This document shows positions 1-9,862 of a stretch of DNA of 64,000 bases, in pieces. The position numbers and the translations under genes are program-made. This DNA is from Pseudomonas fluorescens (GTDB lineage: Bacteria > Pseudomonadota > Gammaproteobacteria > Pseudomonadales > Pseudomonadaceae). The stretch spans positions 186,001 to 250,000 of the forward strand of contig NZ_CABVHY010000002.1 in NCBI RefSeq assembly GCF_902497875.1, in the 5' to 3' direction. How positions within the stretch are numbered: the stretch's first letter is position 1; each line of letters opens with the position of its first letter. A model generated the notes under the pieces. That model did no database searches, was not told the origin of the DNA, and saw nothing but the letters and a program-made list of their open reading frames with translations.

Positions 1-1635
1 CTGGCGCCCACCCTGGCCGCGTTGTTCATGCGAAAGCCGGCGCACCACGCCCACGGTTTTGGCGAACGCTTGCTGGCGCTCTACGAAAAAGGCCTGCGCC
101 GCGCCCTCGCCCACCAACGGCTGATGCTGGGACTATTCGGCCTGACCCTGGCCATGGCGATCGTCGGTTATGTGGCCATTCCCAAAGGCTTCTTCCCGGT
201 GCAGGACACCGGCTTCGTGCTCGGCACCACAGAAGCAGCTGCGGATATTTCCTACCCGGACATGGTGGAGAAACATAAGCAGTTGGCGAAAATCCTCGGC
301 ACCGACCCTGCCGTCCAGACCTTCTCCCATGCGGTTGGCGTAACCGGTAACAACCAGACCATCGCCAACGGACGCTTCTGGATTGCCTTGAAGGACCGCG
401 GCGATCGGGACGTCTCCGCCAGTGAGTTCATCGACCGGATCCGCCCGCAAATGACCCGGGTGCCGGGCATCGTCCTGTACTTGCGCGCAGGGCAGGACAT
501 CAACCTCAGCTCCGGACCGAGCCGCAGCCAGTACCAGTACGTGCTCAAAAGCAACGACGGGCCGACCCTGAATACCTGGACCCAGCGCCTGACCGAAAAA
601 CTGCGGACCAACCCGGCGTTCCGCGATATGTCCAACGACCTGCAACTGGGCGGCAGCATTACCCACATCAGCATCGACCGCAGCGCCGCGGCGCGGTTTG
701 GCCTGACCGCCACCGATGTCGACGAGGCGCTCTACGATGCCTTCGGCCAACGCCAGGTCAACGAGTTCCAGACCGAGACCAACCAGTACAACGTGATCCT
801 CGAACTCGACGCCAAACAGCGCGGCAAGGCCGAAAGCCTGAATTACTTCTACCTGCGCTCGCCGCTCAGCGGCGAGATGGTGCCGTTGTCGGCGTTGGCC
901 AGGGTCGATCCGCCCAGGGTCGGCCCGCTGTCCATTGCTCATGACGGGATGTTCCCGGCGGCCAACCTGTCGTTCAACCTCGCGCCCGGTGTGGCCCTGG
1001 GCGATGCAGTCACCATGCTCAACCAGGCGAAGAACGAAATCGGCGTACCGGCCACGATCATCGGCACCTTCCAGGGGGCGGCCCAGGCGTTCCAGAGTTC
1101 CCTGGCCAGTCAACCCTGGCTGATCCTCGCGGCGCTGCTGGCGGTCTACATCATTCTGGGTGTGCTGTATGAGAGTTTCGTGCATCCGCTGACGATCATC
1201 TCGACCCTGCCTTCGGCTGGCCTTGGCGCCCTGATCATGCTGTGGATCTTCGGGCAGGATTTTTCGATCATGGCCTTGATCGGCCTGGTGCTGCTGATCG
1301 GGATCGTCAAGAAGAACGGCATCCTGATGATCGACTTCGCCCTCGACGCCCAGCGCAACGGCGGGCTGACCCCGGAGGAAGCCATTTACCAGGCTTGTTT
1401 GACCCGGTTCCGGCCGATCATGATGACCACCCTCGCCGCGCTGCTCGGCGCATTGCCACTGATGCTCGGCTACGGCGCCGGTGCCGAGCTGCGTCAGCCG
1501 CTGGGGATCGCCGTGGTCGGCGGGTTGCTGGTGAGCCAGGCGCTGACGTTGTTTACCACGCCAGTCATATACTTGTGGCTTGAGCGGCTATTCCATCGGC
1601 CCAAACCAGCCCCGGTGCTGGCGACCACTAACTGA
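1..1635 (+). CDS. RND efflux transporter, C-terminal half (partial, MdtB/MuxB-like)
   Basis: The frame is open from the first base, so the 5' half of the gene lies outside the window and the ATG near base 28 is internal. The visible 544 residues cover the second half of an HAE1-type inner-membrane proton/drug antiporter: a helix after the central loop, the second large periplasmic porter domain, then the last five membrane helices, including the motif GIVKKNGILMIDFAL typical of MdtB/MdtC/MuxB pumps. Full proteins are about 1020 residues. Such pumps work as trimers with a membrane fusion protein and an outer-membrane channel, which are probably upstream. A response regulator starts 10 bases downstream. 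The substrate cannot be told from this part; nothing suggests a heavy-metal (CzcA/CusA) type pump. Confidence 0.9.
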   Translation: MAPTLAALFMRKPAHHAHGFGERLLALYEKGLRRALAHQRLMLGLFGLTLAMAIVGYVAIPKGFFPVQDTGFVLGTTEAAADISYPDMVEKHKQLAKILGTDPAVQTFSHAVGVTGNNQTIANGRFWIALKDRGDRDVSASEFIDRIRPQMTRVPGIVLYLRAGQDINLSSGPSRSQYQYVLKSNDGPTLNTWTQRLTEKLRTNPAFRDMSNDLQLGGSITHISIDRSAAARFGLTATDVDEALYDAFGQRQVNEFQTETNQYNVILELDAKQRGKAESLNYFYLRSPLSGEMVPLSALARVDPPRVGPLSIAHDGMFPAANLSFNLAPGVALGDAVTMLNQAKNEIGVPATIIGTFQGAAQAFQSSLASQPWLILAALLAVYIILGVLYESFVHPLTIISTLPSAGLGALIMLWIFGQDFSIMALIGLVLLIGIVKKNGILMIDFALDAQRNGGLTPEEAIYQACLTRFRPIMMTTLAALLGALPLMLGYGAGAELRQPLGIAVVGGLLVSQALTLFTTPVIYLWLERLFHRPKPAPVLATTN

Positions 1636-1644
1636 GGCGGGGTC

Positions 1645-2319
1645 ATGCGCGTTCTGATTATCGAAGACGAGGAAAAAACCGCGGACTACCTGCACCGCGG
1701 CTTGACCGAACAAGGCTATACGGTGGACGTGGCCCGGGACGGCGTCGAAGGCCTGCACCTGGCGCTGGAAAGCGAATACGCGGTGATCGTGCTGGATGTA
1801 ATGCTGCCCGGTCTCGACGGTTTTGGCGTGCTGCGCGCCCTGCGTGCGCGCAAGCAGACCCCGGTGATCATGCTCACCGCCCGCGAACGGGTGGAAGACC
1901 GGATCAAAGGCCTGCGCGACGGTGCCGACGATTACCTGGGCAAACCCTTTTCCTTTCTCGAACTGGTCGCGCGCCTGCAAGCGCTGACCCGGCGTAGTAG
2001 CGGTCATGAGCCGGTGCAGATCAGCATCGCCGACCTGTGGATTGACTTGATCAGCCGCAAGGCCAGCCGCGCCGGAACACGCCTGGACCTGACCGCCAAG
2101 GAGTTTTCGCTGCTGAGCGTGCTGGCCCGGCGCCAGGGTGAAATCCTCTCGAAAACCGCGATCGCCGAGATGGTCTGGGACATCAATTTCGACAGCGATG
2201 CGAATGTCGTCGAAGTCGCGATCAAACGCCTGCGGGCCAAGCTCGATGGGCCGTTTGAAGAGAAACTGCTGCACACCATTCGCGGCATGGGTTATGTGCT
2301 GGAGAGCCGTAGTGAGTAA
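1645..2319 (+). CDS. OmpR/PhoB-family response regulator
   Basis: This 224-residue protein has an N-terminal receiver domain with the acidic pocket (E7, D8), phosphoacceptor D51 in VLDVMLPGLDG and the conserved lysine in GKPF, followed by a C-terminal winged helix that binds DNA (LTAKEFSLLSVLARRQGEIL, then IKRLRAKLD). It resembles the CopR/CusR/IrlR group that is paired with heavy-metal-type sensor kinases. It begins 10 bases after the RND pump gene and its end overlaps the kinase start by 8 bases, so the three are probably one transcript and the regulator probably controls the pump. Whether the signal is a metal or another toxic compound is not visible. Confidence 0.93.
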   Translation: MRVLIIEDEEKTADYLHRGLTEQGYTVDVARDGVEGLHLALESEYAVIVLDVMLPGLDGFGVLRALRARKQTPVIMLTARERVEDRIKGLRDGADDYLGKPFSFLELVARLQALTRRSSGHEPVQISIADLWIDLISRKASRAGTRLDLTAKEFSLLSVLARRQGEILSKTAIAEMVWDINFDSDANVVEVAIKRLRAKLDGPFEEKLLHTIRGMGYVLESRSE

Positions 2320-3673
2320 CTCCATTGCACTGCGCCTGAGCGGCATGTTCACCCTGGTGGCCATGGTGGTGTTCCTGCTGATTGGCGGCGCGCTGTATCA
2401 ACAAGTCGACAAAGGCCTGGGCCTGCTGCCCGAAGCCGAACTGGAAGCGCGCTACAGCGTGCTGGAATCGACGGTTGGCCGCTATGGCACCCCGGAACAC
2501 TGGGTCAAGATCAACAACAAACTCAAGCTGCTCGGTGAGGAAGACAAACGTATCCGTTTCTGGATCATCAGCGGCGATCCGCGCTATGAATATGGCAACC
2601 CGACCCCGCAGATTCGGGCCTTTGCCGAAGGCCCGCTGGGGATGCGCGACTTGCAACTGCCCGACCAGCCCTACCCGTTGAAAGCACTGGTCAGCCAATT
2701 CCCGGCCAAGGACCAGCGCCCGCCGCTGCGCTTCATGATCGGCATCGATACCGAGACCTTCTACCAAACCCAGCACCAGCTGCTGATCGCTCTGATCGGC
2801 CTGGCCATCATCGGCGTGCTGCTGGCTTCGGCGCTGGGTTACTGGGTGGCGCGGATCGGCTTGAAACCGCTGATCAAACTGTCCCTGGAGGCGCAACGCC
2901 TGGCGCCACCGCGACTCTCCGGACGCCTGCAACTGTCGCCGCTGCCACCGGAACTCAATGAGTTCGTCAGTGCCTTCAACTCGACCCTGGAACGGGTGGA
3001 GCAAGCCTACTCGCGCCTGGAGTCATTCAACGCCGATGTGGCCCACGAATTGCGCTCGCCGCTGACCAACCTGATCGGCCAGACCCAGGTGGCGCTGACT
3101 CGCGGGCGTTCGGCCGAACACTACTTTGAAGTCCTGCAGTCGAACCTCGAAGAGCTTGAGAGACTGAGGTCGATCATCAACGACATGCTGTTTCTGGCGA
3201 GTGCCGATCAGGGCAGCAAAGCGACGACTCTCACCTCGACCTCACTGGCCAATGAAGTCGCGACCACCCTGGATTACCTGGACTTCATCCTCGAAGACGC
3301 TCAGGTAAAAGTCGAGGTCAGTGGCGACGCCCAGGTGCAGATCGAAATCGCCCACTTGCGCCGGGCATTGATCAACCTGTTGAACAACGCCGTGCAACAC
3401 ACCGCGCCCGGGCAAATCATTCGCGTACAGATTGAAGTACAAGAACACCAGGTCGCCATCGGCGTCGCCAACCCCGGCGAAGCCATTGCCAGCGAACACC
3501 TGTCGCGGTTGTTCGAACGCTTCTATCGGGTCGACGCCTCACGCAGCAACAGCGGCGCCAACCATGGCCTGGGCCTGGCGATCGTCAAGGCCATTGCCTT
3601 GATGCATGGCGGCGACGTGTTTGTGCGCAGTGATGACGGGATGAATACGTTCGGGATCTATCTGCCGGTTTAG
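2312..3673 (+). CDS. Membrane sensor histidine kinase of the two-component pair
   Basis: The 453-residue kinase starts at a GTG inside the last codons of the regulator gene, with GGAG about eight bases before it; longer open frames upstream run through the regulator and are not credible. It has a membrane helix at about residues 11-29, a periplasmic sensor loop, a second helix at about 157-178, a HAMP-like linker, a dimerisation helix with phosphoacceptor H245 (VAHELRSPLTNL), then an ATPase domain with an N box (LINLLNNAVQH) and a G box (HGLGLAIVKAI). The overall plan matches the CusS/CopS heavy-metal sensor family. It should phosphorylate the regulator encoded just before it. No terminator is obvious; a REP pair follows. 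Confidence 0.92.
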   Translation: MSNSIALRLSGMFTLVAMVVFLLIGGALYQQVDKGLGLLPEAELEARYSVLESTVGRYGTPEHWVKINNKLKLLGEEDKRIRFWIISGDPRYEYGNPTPQIRAFAEGPLGMRDLQLPDQPYPLKALVSQFPAKDQRPPLRFMIGIDTETFYQTQHQLLIALIGLAIIGVLLASALGYWVARIGLKPLIKLSLEAQRLAPPRLSGRLQLSPLPPELNEFVSAFNSTLERVEQAYSRLESFNADVAHELRSPLTNLIGQTQVALTRGRSAEHYFEVLQSNLEELERLRSIINDMLFLASADQGSKATTLTSTSLANEVATTLDYLDFILEDAQVKVEVSGDAQVQIEIAHLRRALINLLNNAVQHTAPGQIIRVQIEVQEHQVAIGVANPGEAIASEHLSRLFERFYRVDASRSNSGANHGLGLAIVKAIALMHGGDVFVRSDDGMNTFGIYLPV

Positions 3674-3717
3674 TCCCATTACCTTTGCGCATCTTTTGTG
3701 GTGCCGGCCAGATCGCC

Positions 3718-3817
3718 AAGATCGCAGCCTGCGGCAGCTCCTACGTCGAGCGGGCACATCCGCGAATCTGCAGATGTGCACAGCATTTGTAGGAGCTGCC
3801 GCAGGCTGCGATCTTTT
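3718..3817. repeat. REP pair (GTAGGAGCTGCCGCAGGC type)
   Basis: Two copies of a roughly 28-base palindromic unit face each other about 45 bases apart between the sensor kinase and the next gene. The same unit recurs near 30.8, 39.6, 58.8 and 59.9 kb, always between genes. This is the usual arrangement of Pseudomonas repetitive extragenic palindromes. The rest of the 273-base gap shows nothing further apart from the ribosome binding site of the next gene. Confidence 0.85.
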
Positions 3818-3946
3818 GAAGGCCTCATGAACCTACTGTTACCTTAAAGGCAACAGTCCTTTATGTGATTCGCTCTTTTTCCCCGCGCCGAAGACCGGTA
3901 CTTTTGCCACACCAAATATCACTTGCTCTGCAAGAAGGTCTTCAAG

Positions 3947-4171
3947 ATGTCTAACACTATGGGTATTGCCAGCGCTTTTGTTTTGTCTTCCTTGTTCCTG
4001 TCGCCGCTCGCCATGGCTGAAGAGTCGCCAGCATTTGTTGCGCAAAATGCCGCGCGTGCCGATGCCCTGGAACAGTCCCGGAACGAACTGACCGCCAAAG
4101 CCAAAAACGCTGAGACACCCCAGCAAACATCAGTCAACCAAGCACAAGCGCCGGTTGAGAAAGATAGCTGA
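3947..4171 (+). CDS. Small exported protein of unknown function
   Basis: This predicts 74 residues from an ATG that has AAGAAGG about nine bases upstream. Residues 1-23 or so form a signal peptide (hydrophobic stretch then SPLAMA, likely cut before EESP). The mature part of about 50 residues is hydrophilic, rich in Ala, Gln, Glu and Asn, and probably helical and periplasmic. I do not recognise a family. It is a stand-alone gene between a REP pair and a strong terminator. Codon use is similar to the neighbours, and the signal peptide plus ribosome binding site support it as real. Confidence 0.65.
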   Translation: MSNTMGIASAFVLSSLFLSPLAMAEESPAFVAQNAARADALEQSRNELTAKAKNAETPQQTSVNQAQAPVEKDS

Positions 4172-4235
4172 TCTGCACCACCGCTCTATTTCCCTCGACA
4201 CTTGCAGGGCTCTTTCCCCTGAGAAGTTGTCTTCA

Positions 4236-4264
4236 AAGCCGCTGCTCTCAGCGGCTTTTTTTTC
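4236..4264 (+). terminator. Rho-independent terminator after the small exported protein
   Basis: A perfect 9-base-pair stem (AAGCCGCTG and its complement) with a 4-base loop is followed by a run of nine T. It ends the transcript of the small gene before the porin gene. Confidence 0.9.
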
Positions 4265-4364
4265 GTTGTGAAAAACACCTCGAATGCCTGGTCTTGCCGC
4301 ACAAGTAACACCCGATTCTCAAAATAATAACTGCCATTATCGATCGAAGGAGTTTTAATCCCAC

Positions 4365-5684
4365 GTGTGTCTTTCACTGAAACTCAGCCCGCTATTCATT
4401 GCAATGGCTGTAACTATCGGCTCAAACGTCCATGCAGCGGACGAACCGGCCGAAGGCTTCGTCGAAGGTTCCGGGCTCAAGCTCAATGCCCGCAATTACT
4501 ACATGAACCGCAACCGTAAGCAGGGCGCGGATGACAACATTGAATGGGGACAGGGGTTGCTCGGGATTTTTGAATCCGGCTACACCCCGGGCACCGTCGG
4601 TTTTGGCCTCGATGCCCACGCCATGCTCGGGCTCAAGCTCGACGGCGGCGGCGGCACCGACAGCTCAAGCATCCTGCCCATCGGCAGCGGCAACGGTAAA
4701 GCGCCGCCCGGGTTTTCCACGGCCGGCGGCACGCTGAAAATGCGCGCAGGGGATACCGAACTCAAAGCCGGCGACCTGTTTCTGAACAATCCGGTGATTG
4801 CCGGCGGCGAGACTCGCATGCTGCCGCAGACCTTTCGCGGCGTCAGTCTGAGCAACCAGAGTCTCGACGGCTGGCTGATCGAAGGTGGCCAGGCCAGCTT
4901 CACCAAGCTCTACAACCAGAGCGGCCATCAGCGCATCGGTACCTCTTATGGCAGCCTGCCAGAGGGTGAAGAAAGCCAGCACCTGAATTGGGCCGGTGTC
5001 GCCTGGAGCGGCCTGCCAGGGCTGACCAGCAGCCTGTATGCCTCTGAGCTCAAGGACATCTGGAACCAGTATTACTACGACCTGGACTACAGCTACGCGC
5101 TGAACGATCGGGTCAGCCTCAACCCGGGTCTGCACTTCTATCACACCCAAGACACCGGCGACGCGCTGCTGGGCCAGATCAACAACAACACCTTCAGCCT
5201 GCACTTGGGCATCGGCGTCGGTTATCACAGCGTCACTGTCGCCTATCAACGGGTGAACGGCAACACCCCCTTCGATTACATCAACCAGGGCGACAGCGTC
5301 TATCTCGACAATTCCCAGCAGTACTCAGACTTCAACGGCCCGAACGAACGCTCATGGAAACTCAAGTACGCCTATGACTTCACGGGGCTCGGCCTGCCGG
5401 GCCTGACCTCGGCGGTGTCCTACTCCCGTGGCGAACTGGACCTGAGCAAGGTCGATCCGCAAAGCACGGGTTACGGCGAGACCTGGTACAGCGCCAATGG
5501 CAAGCACGCCAAACACTGGGAGCGCGACATCGATCTCAACTACGTGGTCCAGGGCGGCAAGGCCAAGGATCTGGTACTGCGCCTGCAATGGGCGACCAAC
5601 CGCGGCGGCAATGGCTACGGCGCGCTGGATCAGGACACCGACGAATACCGGGTGATCGTCGATTACCCACTGAATGTGTTCTAA
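4365..5684 (+). CDS. OprD-family outer-membrane porin
   Basis: The protein has 439 residues from a GTG start with AAGGAG about twelve bases before it. A signal peptide ends near ANVHA/ADEP, and the mature chain shows family marks of OprD-type porins: an N-terminal [18 protein letters not shown] segment, [30 protein letters not shown], alternating aromatic beta strands and a terminal aromatic residue (NVF). OprD/OpdX porins are 18-strand barrels for uptake of amino acids, peptides or aromatic acids. The substrate here is not evident from sequence. The gene stands alone between two terminators. Confidence 0.92.
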   Translation: MCLSLKLSPLFIAMAVTIGSNVHAADEPAEGFVEGSGLKLNARNYYMNRNRKQGADDNIEWGQGLLGIFESGYTPGTVGFGLDAHAMLGLKLDGGGGTDSSSILPIGSGNGKAPPGFSTAGGTLKMRAGDTELKAGDLFLNNPVIAGGETRMLPQTFRGVSLSNQSLDGWLIEGGQASFTKLYNQSGHQRIGTSYGSLPEGEESQHLNWAGVAWSGLPGLTSSLYASELKDIWNQYYYDLDYSYALNDRVSLNPGLHFYHTQDTGDALLGQINNNTFSLHLGIGVGYHSVTVAYQRVNGNTPFDYINQGDSVYLDNSQQYSDFNGPNERSWKLKYAYDFTGLGLPGLTSAVSYSRGELDLSKVDPQSTGYGETWYSANGKHAKHWERDIDLNYVVQGGKAKDLVLRLQWATNRGGNGYGALDQDTDEYRVIVDYPLNVF

Positions 5685-5700
5685 GCTCACATAAGCAAAC

Positions 5701-5726
5701 GGTCAGCATGTTTTGCTGGCCTTTTT
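5701..5726 (+). terminator. Rho-independent terminator after the porin gene
   Basis: An 8-base-pair stem (GGTCAGCA with TGCTGGCC, one G-T pair) closes a 5-base loop and is followed by five T. It lies 16 bases after the porin stop codon. Confidence 0.85.
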
Positions 5727-5832
5727 CAAGCTCCGGATTTATATAGGCGCCACAGGCGCGACCGGTCTCTGCCACTCTGCATGCTTGCTCGCAACAATCT
5801 TGATACCGTCTCGGACAGCAGAAGTCAGAACC

Positions 5833-7335
5833 ATGAGTGTGAGTAGTGCGACATCCCCGCGCCCGCCCCCCGTCAGCCGGTCGGTATTGATTCTGATTGT
5901 CGGCAGTTCGCTGACGGTGATCGCCATACTGAGCATCGTGACCTTTCTGCTGATCCGCGAACACCGCAGCGCGGAGCTGGCCGCAACCCGCAGCGCGACC
6001 AATATCGTGCAATTGATCAATGCCGACGTGCTACGTAATGTCGAGCTCTATGACCTGTCCCTGAAAGGTCTGATCGCCGCCGCCCAGCGTGATGACCTCA
6101 AGCAGGTCTCGCCACGGATACGCCACCTGGCGCTGTTTGATCGGGCCGCAGGCGCGCCCTTCAAGGGCGACATCCTGCTCCTCGACAAGTATGGCGAGGT
6201 GATTGCCGACTCGTCGTTGATCAAGCCAAAACCGGCCAATTTTGCCGACCGCGACTACTTCCTCGCCCACGCCTTCAATCGCGATACCGGGATGTTCATC
6301 AGCCGTCCGTTCAAGTACCACTGCGACTGCGACGAGCGTGGCGAATGGCGCATCAGTTTCAGTCGACGGGTGTCCTCCGCCACTGGCGAATTCAACGGTG
6401 TCGGCGTAGCGTCCATGCGTCTGGTTTACTTCGACCGGTTGTTCAATAGCCTGAACATCGGCAACGACAGCACCATCAACGTGATTAACCGCGACGGCAT
6501 CATGCTGGCGCAACATCCATTGCGGAACAAGGATCTGATCGGCAAGAACTTCAGCGCCCGGCGAAACGTCGAACGCATTCTGCGTGAAGGCACTGGCAGC
6601 TTCAGCGGCGTATCGAGTGTCAACGGCGAAAGCCGTCTGTTCACCTTTTCCCAGGTTGGCGACCTGCCATTGACGGTGATGGTCGCCCTCTCTACTCATG
6701 AAGTATTCGCTGCCTGGAAGCGCACCGCGATCGTCATCAGCAGCGCCACTGGAGTGCTCTGTATCGGCCTGCTGTGGTTGACCTGGCTGCTTTGTCGCGA
6801 GCTGAAGTTGCGCCATCACGCCGAGCAGGAACTGGCGCAACTGGCCGCCACTGATGCACTGACCGGCGTGGCCAATCGGCGGGCGCTGGATCAGGTACTC
6901 AGCCGTGAGTGGGCGCGCGCGCAGCGTACGGACAAACCGCTGTCGGTGCTGATGATCGATGCGGATCATTTCAAGGCGTTCAATGACCGCCATGGCCATC
7001 AGGTCGGCGACGACGCCTTGCGCACGGTCGCCAAGGTTATCAGCGAGAGCGTCCGCCGACCGGCCGATCTTGTGGCGCGTTATGGCGGTGAGGAATTTGC
7101 GGTAGTACTGGCCGAGACCGACCGGGCCGGCGCGCTACAGATCGCCGAGAGCATCCGTGCCGCGGTCGAACACTTGTCGCCGATCAAGGGCGACAAATCG
7201 CCGATTACCGTCAGCATCGGTTTGAGCACTTGGTCCGGGGCGCCTGAAGAAAGCTTGAAGACCTTACTGTTCGCCGCTGACAAGGCGCTGTATCAGGCCA
7301 AGGAAAGAGGCCGCAATCGGGTGGTGGCTGGTTAA
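5833..7335 (+). CDS. Membrane diguanylate cyclase with periplasmic CACHE-like sensor
   Basis: The ATG at this position gives 500 residues; an earlier start is possible, but it would run through the porin terminator. There is a membrane helix at about residues 17-42, a periplasmic sensor region of about 250 residues resembling dCACHE domains (DRDYFLAHAF, FISRPFKY, VINRDGIMLAQHP), a second helix near 300-322, and a C-terminal GGDEF domain. The active site reads GGEEF at 418-422, and RPAD at 409-412 is an intact product-inhibition I-site. The enzyme should make cyclic-di-GMP from two GTP and be subject to feedback control. No EAL domain is present. It is transcribed alone. The ligand is unknown. 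Confidence 0.92.
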   Translation: MSVSSATSPRPPPVSRSVLILIVGSSLTVIAILSIVTFLLIREHRSAELAATRSATNIVQLINADVLRNVELYDLSLKGLIAAAQRDDLKQVSPRIRHLALFDRAAGAPFKGDILLLDKYGEVIADSSLIKPKPANFADRDYFLAHAFNRDTGMFISRPFKYHCDCDERGEWRISFSRRVSSATGEFNGVGVASMRLVYFDRLFNSLNIGNDSTINVINRDGIMLAQHPLRNKDLIGKNFSARRNVERILREGTGSFSGVSSVNGESRLFTFSQVGDLPLTVMVALSTHEVFAAWKRTAIVISSATGVLCIGLLWLTWLLCRELKLRHHAEQELAQLAATDALTGVANRRALDQVLSREWARAQRTDKPLSVLMIDADHFKAFNDRHGHQVGDDALRTVAKVISESVRRPADLVARYGGEEFAVVLAETDRAGALQIAESIRAAVEHLSPIKGDKSPITVSIGLSTWSGAPEESLKTLLFAADKALYQAKERGRNRVVAG

Positions 7336-7358
7336 GAGTTGTGGTGTGGCTGCAGGCC

Positions 7359-7454
7359 TCATCGCGAGCAGGCTCGCTCCCACTGTTGATCTTTAGTGAA
7401 CACAGATTTGGGTTCCACAGAGAACCAATGTGGGAGCGAGCCTGCTCGCGATGA
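7359..7454. repeat. REP pair (GCGAGCAGGCTCGCTCCCAC type)
   Basis: Two 25-base copies in opposite orientation are separated by about 46 bases between the converging cyclase and lpxC genes. Related copies occur near 37.1, 45.1, 46.2, 62.5 and 63.4 kb. Confidence 0.85.
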
Positions 7455-7503
7455 CGTCCTGATAAGCGCCACCAAAATAGAGACAACCGTAATCCGCTTC
7501 CAT

Positions 7504-7535
7504 AAAAAAAGGCCACCCGAAGGCAGCCTTTAAAA
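7504..7535 (-). terminator. Terminator of lpxC
   Basis: Read on the minus strand, a stem of about ten pairs (AAAGGCTGCC with GGTGGCCTTT, including G-T pairs) closes a TTCG tetraloop and runs into seven T. It lies about 20 bases past the lpxC stop and would end the whole dcw transcript. Confidence 0.85.
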
Positions 7536-7556
7536 ACTAAAGAAAGAGAGTATTGC

Positions 7557-8504
<948 letters not shown>

Positions 8505-8580
8505 TCAACAAAGGCTGGCGATAATAGCAGACCAGACCTTTGCTGAACACCAATCACCCTAATACCCCTGATACATTTCA

Positions 8581-9768
8581 TCAATCGGCCTGGCGACGCA
8601 GGAATGCCGGGATGTCCAGATAGTCCAGATCATCGTGCGGATTCAGCTTTGCCGCAGTCGCAGCACTGGCCTGAGCCTGGTTGCGCATCACGGTTGGACG
8701 GTCCAGATCGCGATAGTTGACCGACGGCATTTCCTGACGGGCAGGTGCCGGCGATTGAGCTGCCATCGACGTATGAACGGTATTATCAATGATTTTAACA
8801 GGCTTCTCGATTTTCGCGCCCAGACCCGTGGCAACCACTGTCACGTGCAACTCGTCGCGCATGTCCGGATCGATAACAGTACCGACCTTGACCATTGCGT
8901 GCTCGGAAGCGAAGGCTTCGATGATGCTACCCACGTCCGAGTACTCACCCAGGGACAGGTCAGGACCGGCGGTGATATTCACCAGGATGCCACGTGCACC
9001 TTGCAGGTTCACGTCTTCGAGCAACGGGTTGCGGATCGCCGCTTCAGTCGCTTCACGCGCACGGTTCGGACCGCTGGCGCAGCCAGTGCCCATCATCGCC
9101 ATGCCCATTTCGCTCATCACGGTACGCACGTCGGCAAAGTCGACGTTGATCATGCCCGGACGCTTGATGATGTCGGAAATACCGCGAACGGCACCGGCCA
9201 GAACGTCGTCAGCCTTGGCAAAAGCCGACAGCAGGCTCGCATCCTTACCCAGAATGGTCAGCAGCTTCTCGTTGGGAATGGTGATCAACGAGTCGACGCT
9301 TTCGGAGAGCAGACGGATGCCTTCATCGGCAATCTGCATGCGCTTGCGACCTTCGAACGGGAACGGACGAGTCACCACCGCAACGGTGAGAATCCCCATT
9401 TCCTTGGCCACTTCGGCAATGATTGGCGCAGCACCGGTACCGGTACCACCGCCCATGCCCGTGGTAATGAACACCATGTTGGTGCCTTGCAGCACTTCGG
9501 CAATGCGTTCGCGGTCTTCCAGAGCGGCCTGACGACCGACTTCCGGATTCGCGCCGGCACCCAGGCCCTTGGTCACGCCAGTGCCCAATTGCAGGATGGT
9601 TCGTGCGCCGATGCTTTTCAGCGCCTGGGCATCAGTGTTGGCGCAGATGAATTCCACACCTTCAATGTTGCTCTTGACCATATGGTTGACAGCGTTGCCG
9701 CCGCCACCGCCGACACCGATAACTTTAATTACCGGGCTTGCGGGGATGTTGTCTACGAGTTCGAACAT
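8581..9768 (-). CDS. ftsZ: Cell division GTPase FtsZ
   Basis: FtsZ is the tubulin-like GTPase that polymerises into the Z ring. The 395-residue chain carries the tubulin signature GGGTGTGAAPII, the T7-loop region with NVDFADVRTVM, an Ala/Pro/Gln-rich linker, and the C-terminal conserved peptide (LDYLDIPAFLRRQAD) that binds FtsA, ZipA and other partners. It follows ftsA after a 94-base gap and precedes lpxC. The ATG is preceded by AAGGAGAGGG, a strong ribosome binding site fitting the high abundance of this protein. Confidence 0.99.
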   Translation of the reverse strand: MFELVDNIPASPVIKVIGVGGGGGNAVNHMVKSNIEGVEFICANTDAQALKSIGARTILQLGTGVTKGLGAGANPEVGRQAALEDRERIAEVLQGTNMVFITTGMGGGTGTGAAPIIAEVAKEMGILTVAVVTRPFPFEGRKRMQIADEGIRLLSESVDSLITIPNEKLLTILGKDASLLSAFAKADDVLAGAVRGISDIIKRPGMINVDFADVRTVMSEMGMAMMGTGCASGPNRAREATEAAIRNPLLEDVNLQGARGILVNITAGPDLSLGEYSDVGSIIEAFASEHAMVKVGTVIDPDMRDELHVTVVATGLGAKIEKPVKIIDNTVHTSMAAQSPAPARQEMPSVNYRDLDRPTVMRNQAQASAATAAKLNPHDDLDYLDIPAFLRRQAD

Positions 9769-9862
9769 TTTCCCTCTCCTTACATTTCTCTAGTTTTTCG
9801 CCTACTACTTTTTACTGCTGCCTGCCGCTTGAAACCTGTCGCTGCTGTAGTGCGGTAAATCT

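Noticed and set aside
2138..2311. Upstream extension of the sensor kinase frame into the response regulator gene
   Set aside because: The extension mirrors the regulator's codons and lacks a membrane or known N-terminal segment; the GTG at 2312 has a ribosome site.
1..3673. Heavy-metal efflux (CzcA/CusA) operon, suggested by the CusRS-like two-component pair
   Set aside because: The pump sequence has the HAE1/Mdt-type motifs rather than those of metal RND pumps, so no metal role is claimed.
8635..9858. Long open frame opposite ftsZ (407 codons), and similar ones opposite ftsA (9986-11248), murC (13182-14528), murD (16843-18180), murE (20412-22124) and ftsI (22025-23905)
   Set aside because: They are mirror frames of conserved genes in GC-rich DNA, have His/Gln/Arg-rich composition, no family motifs and no ribosome sites.
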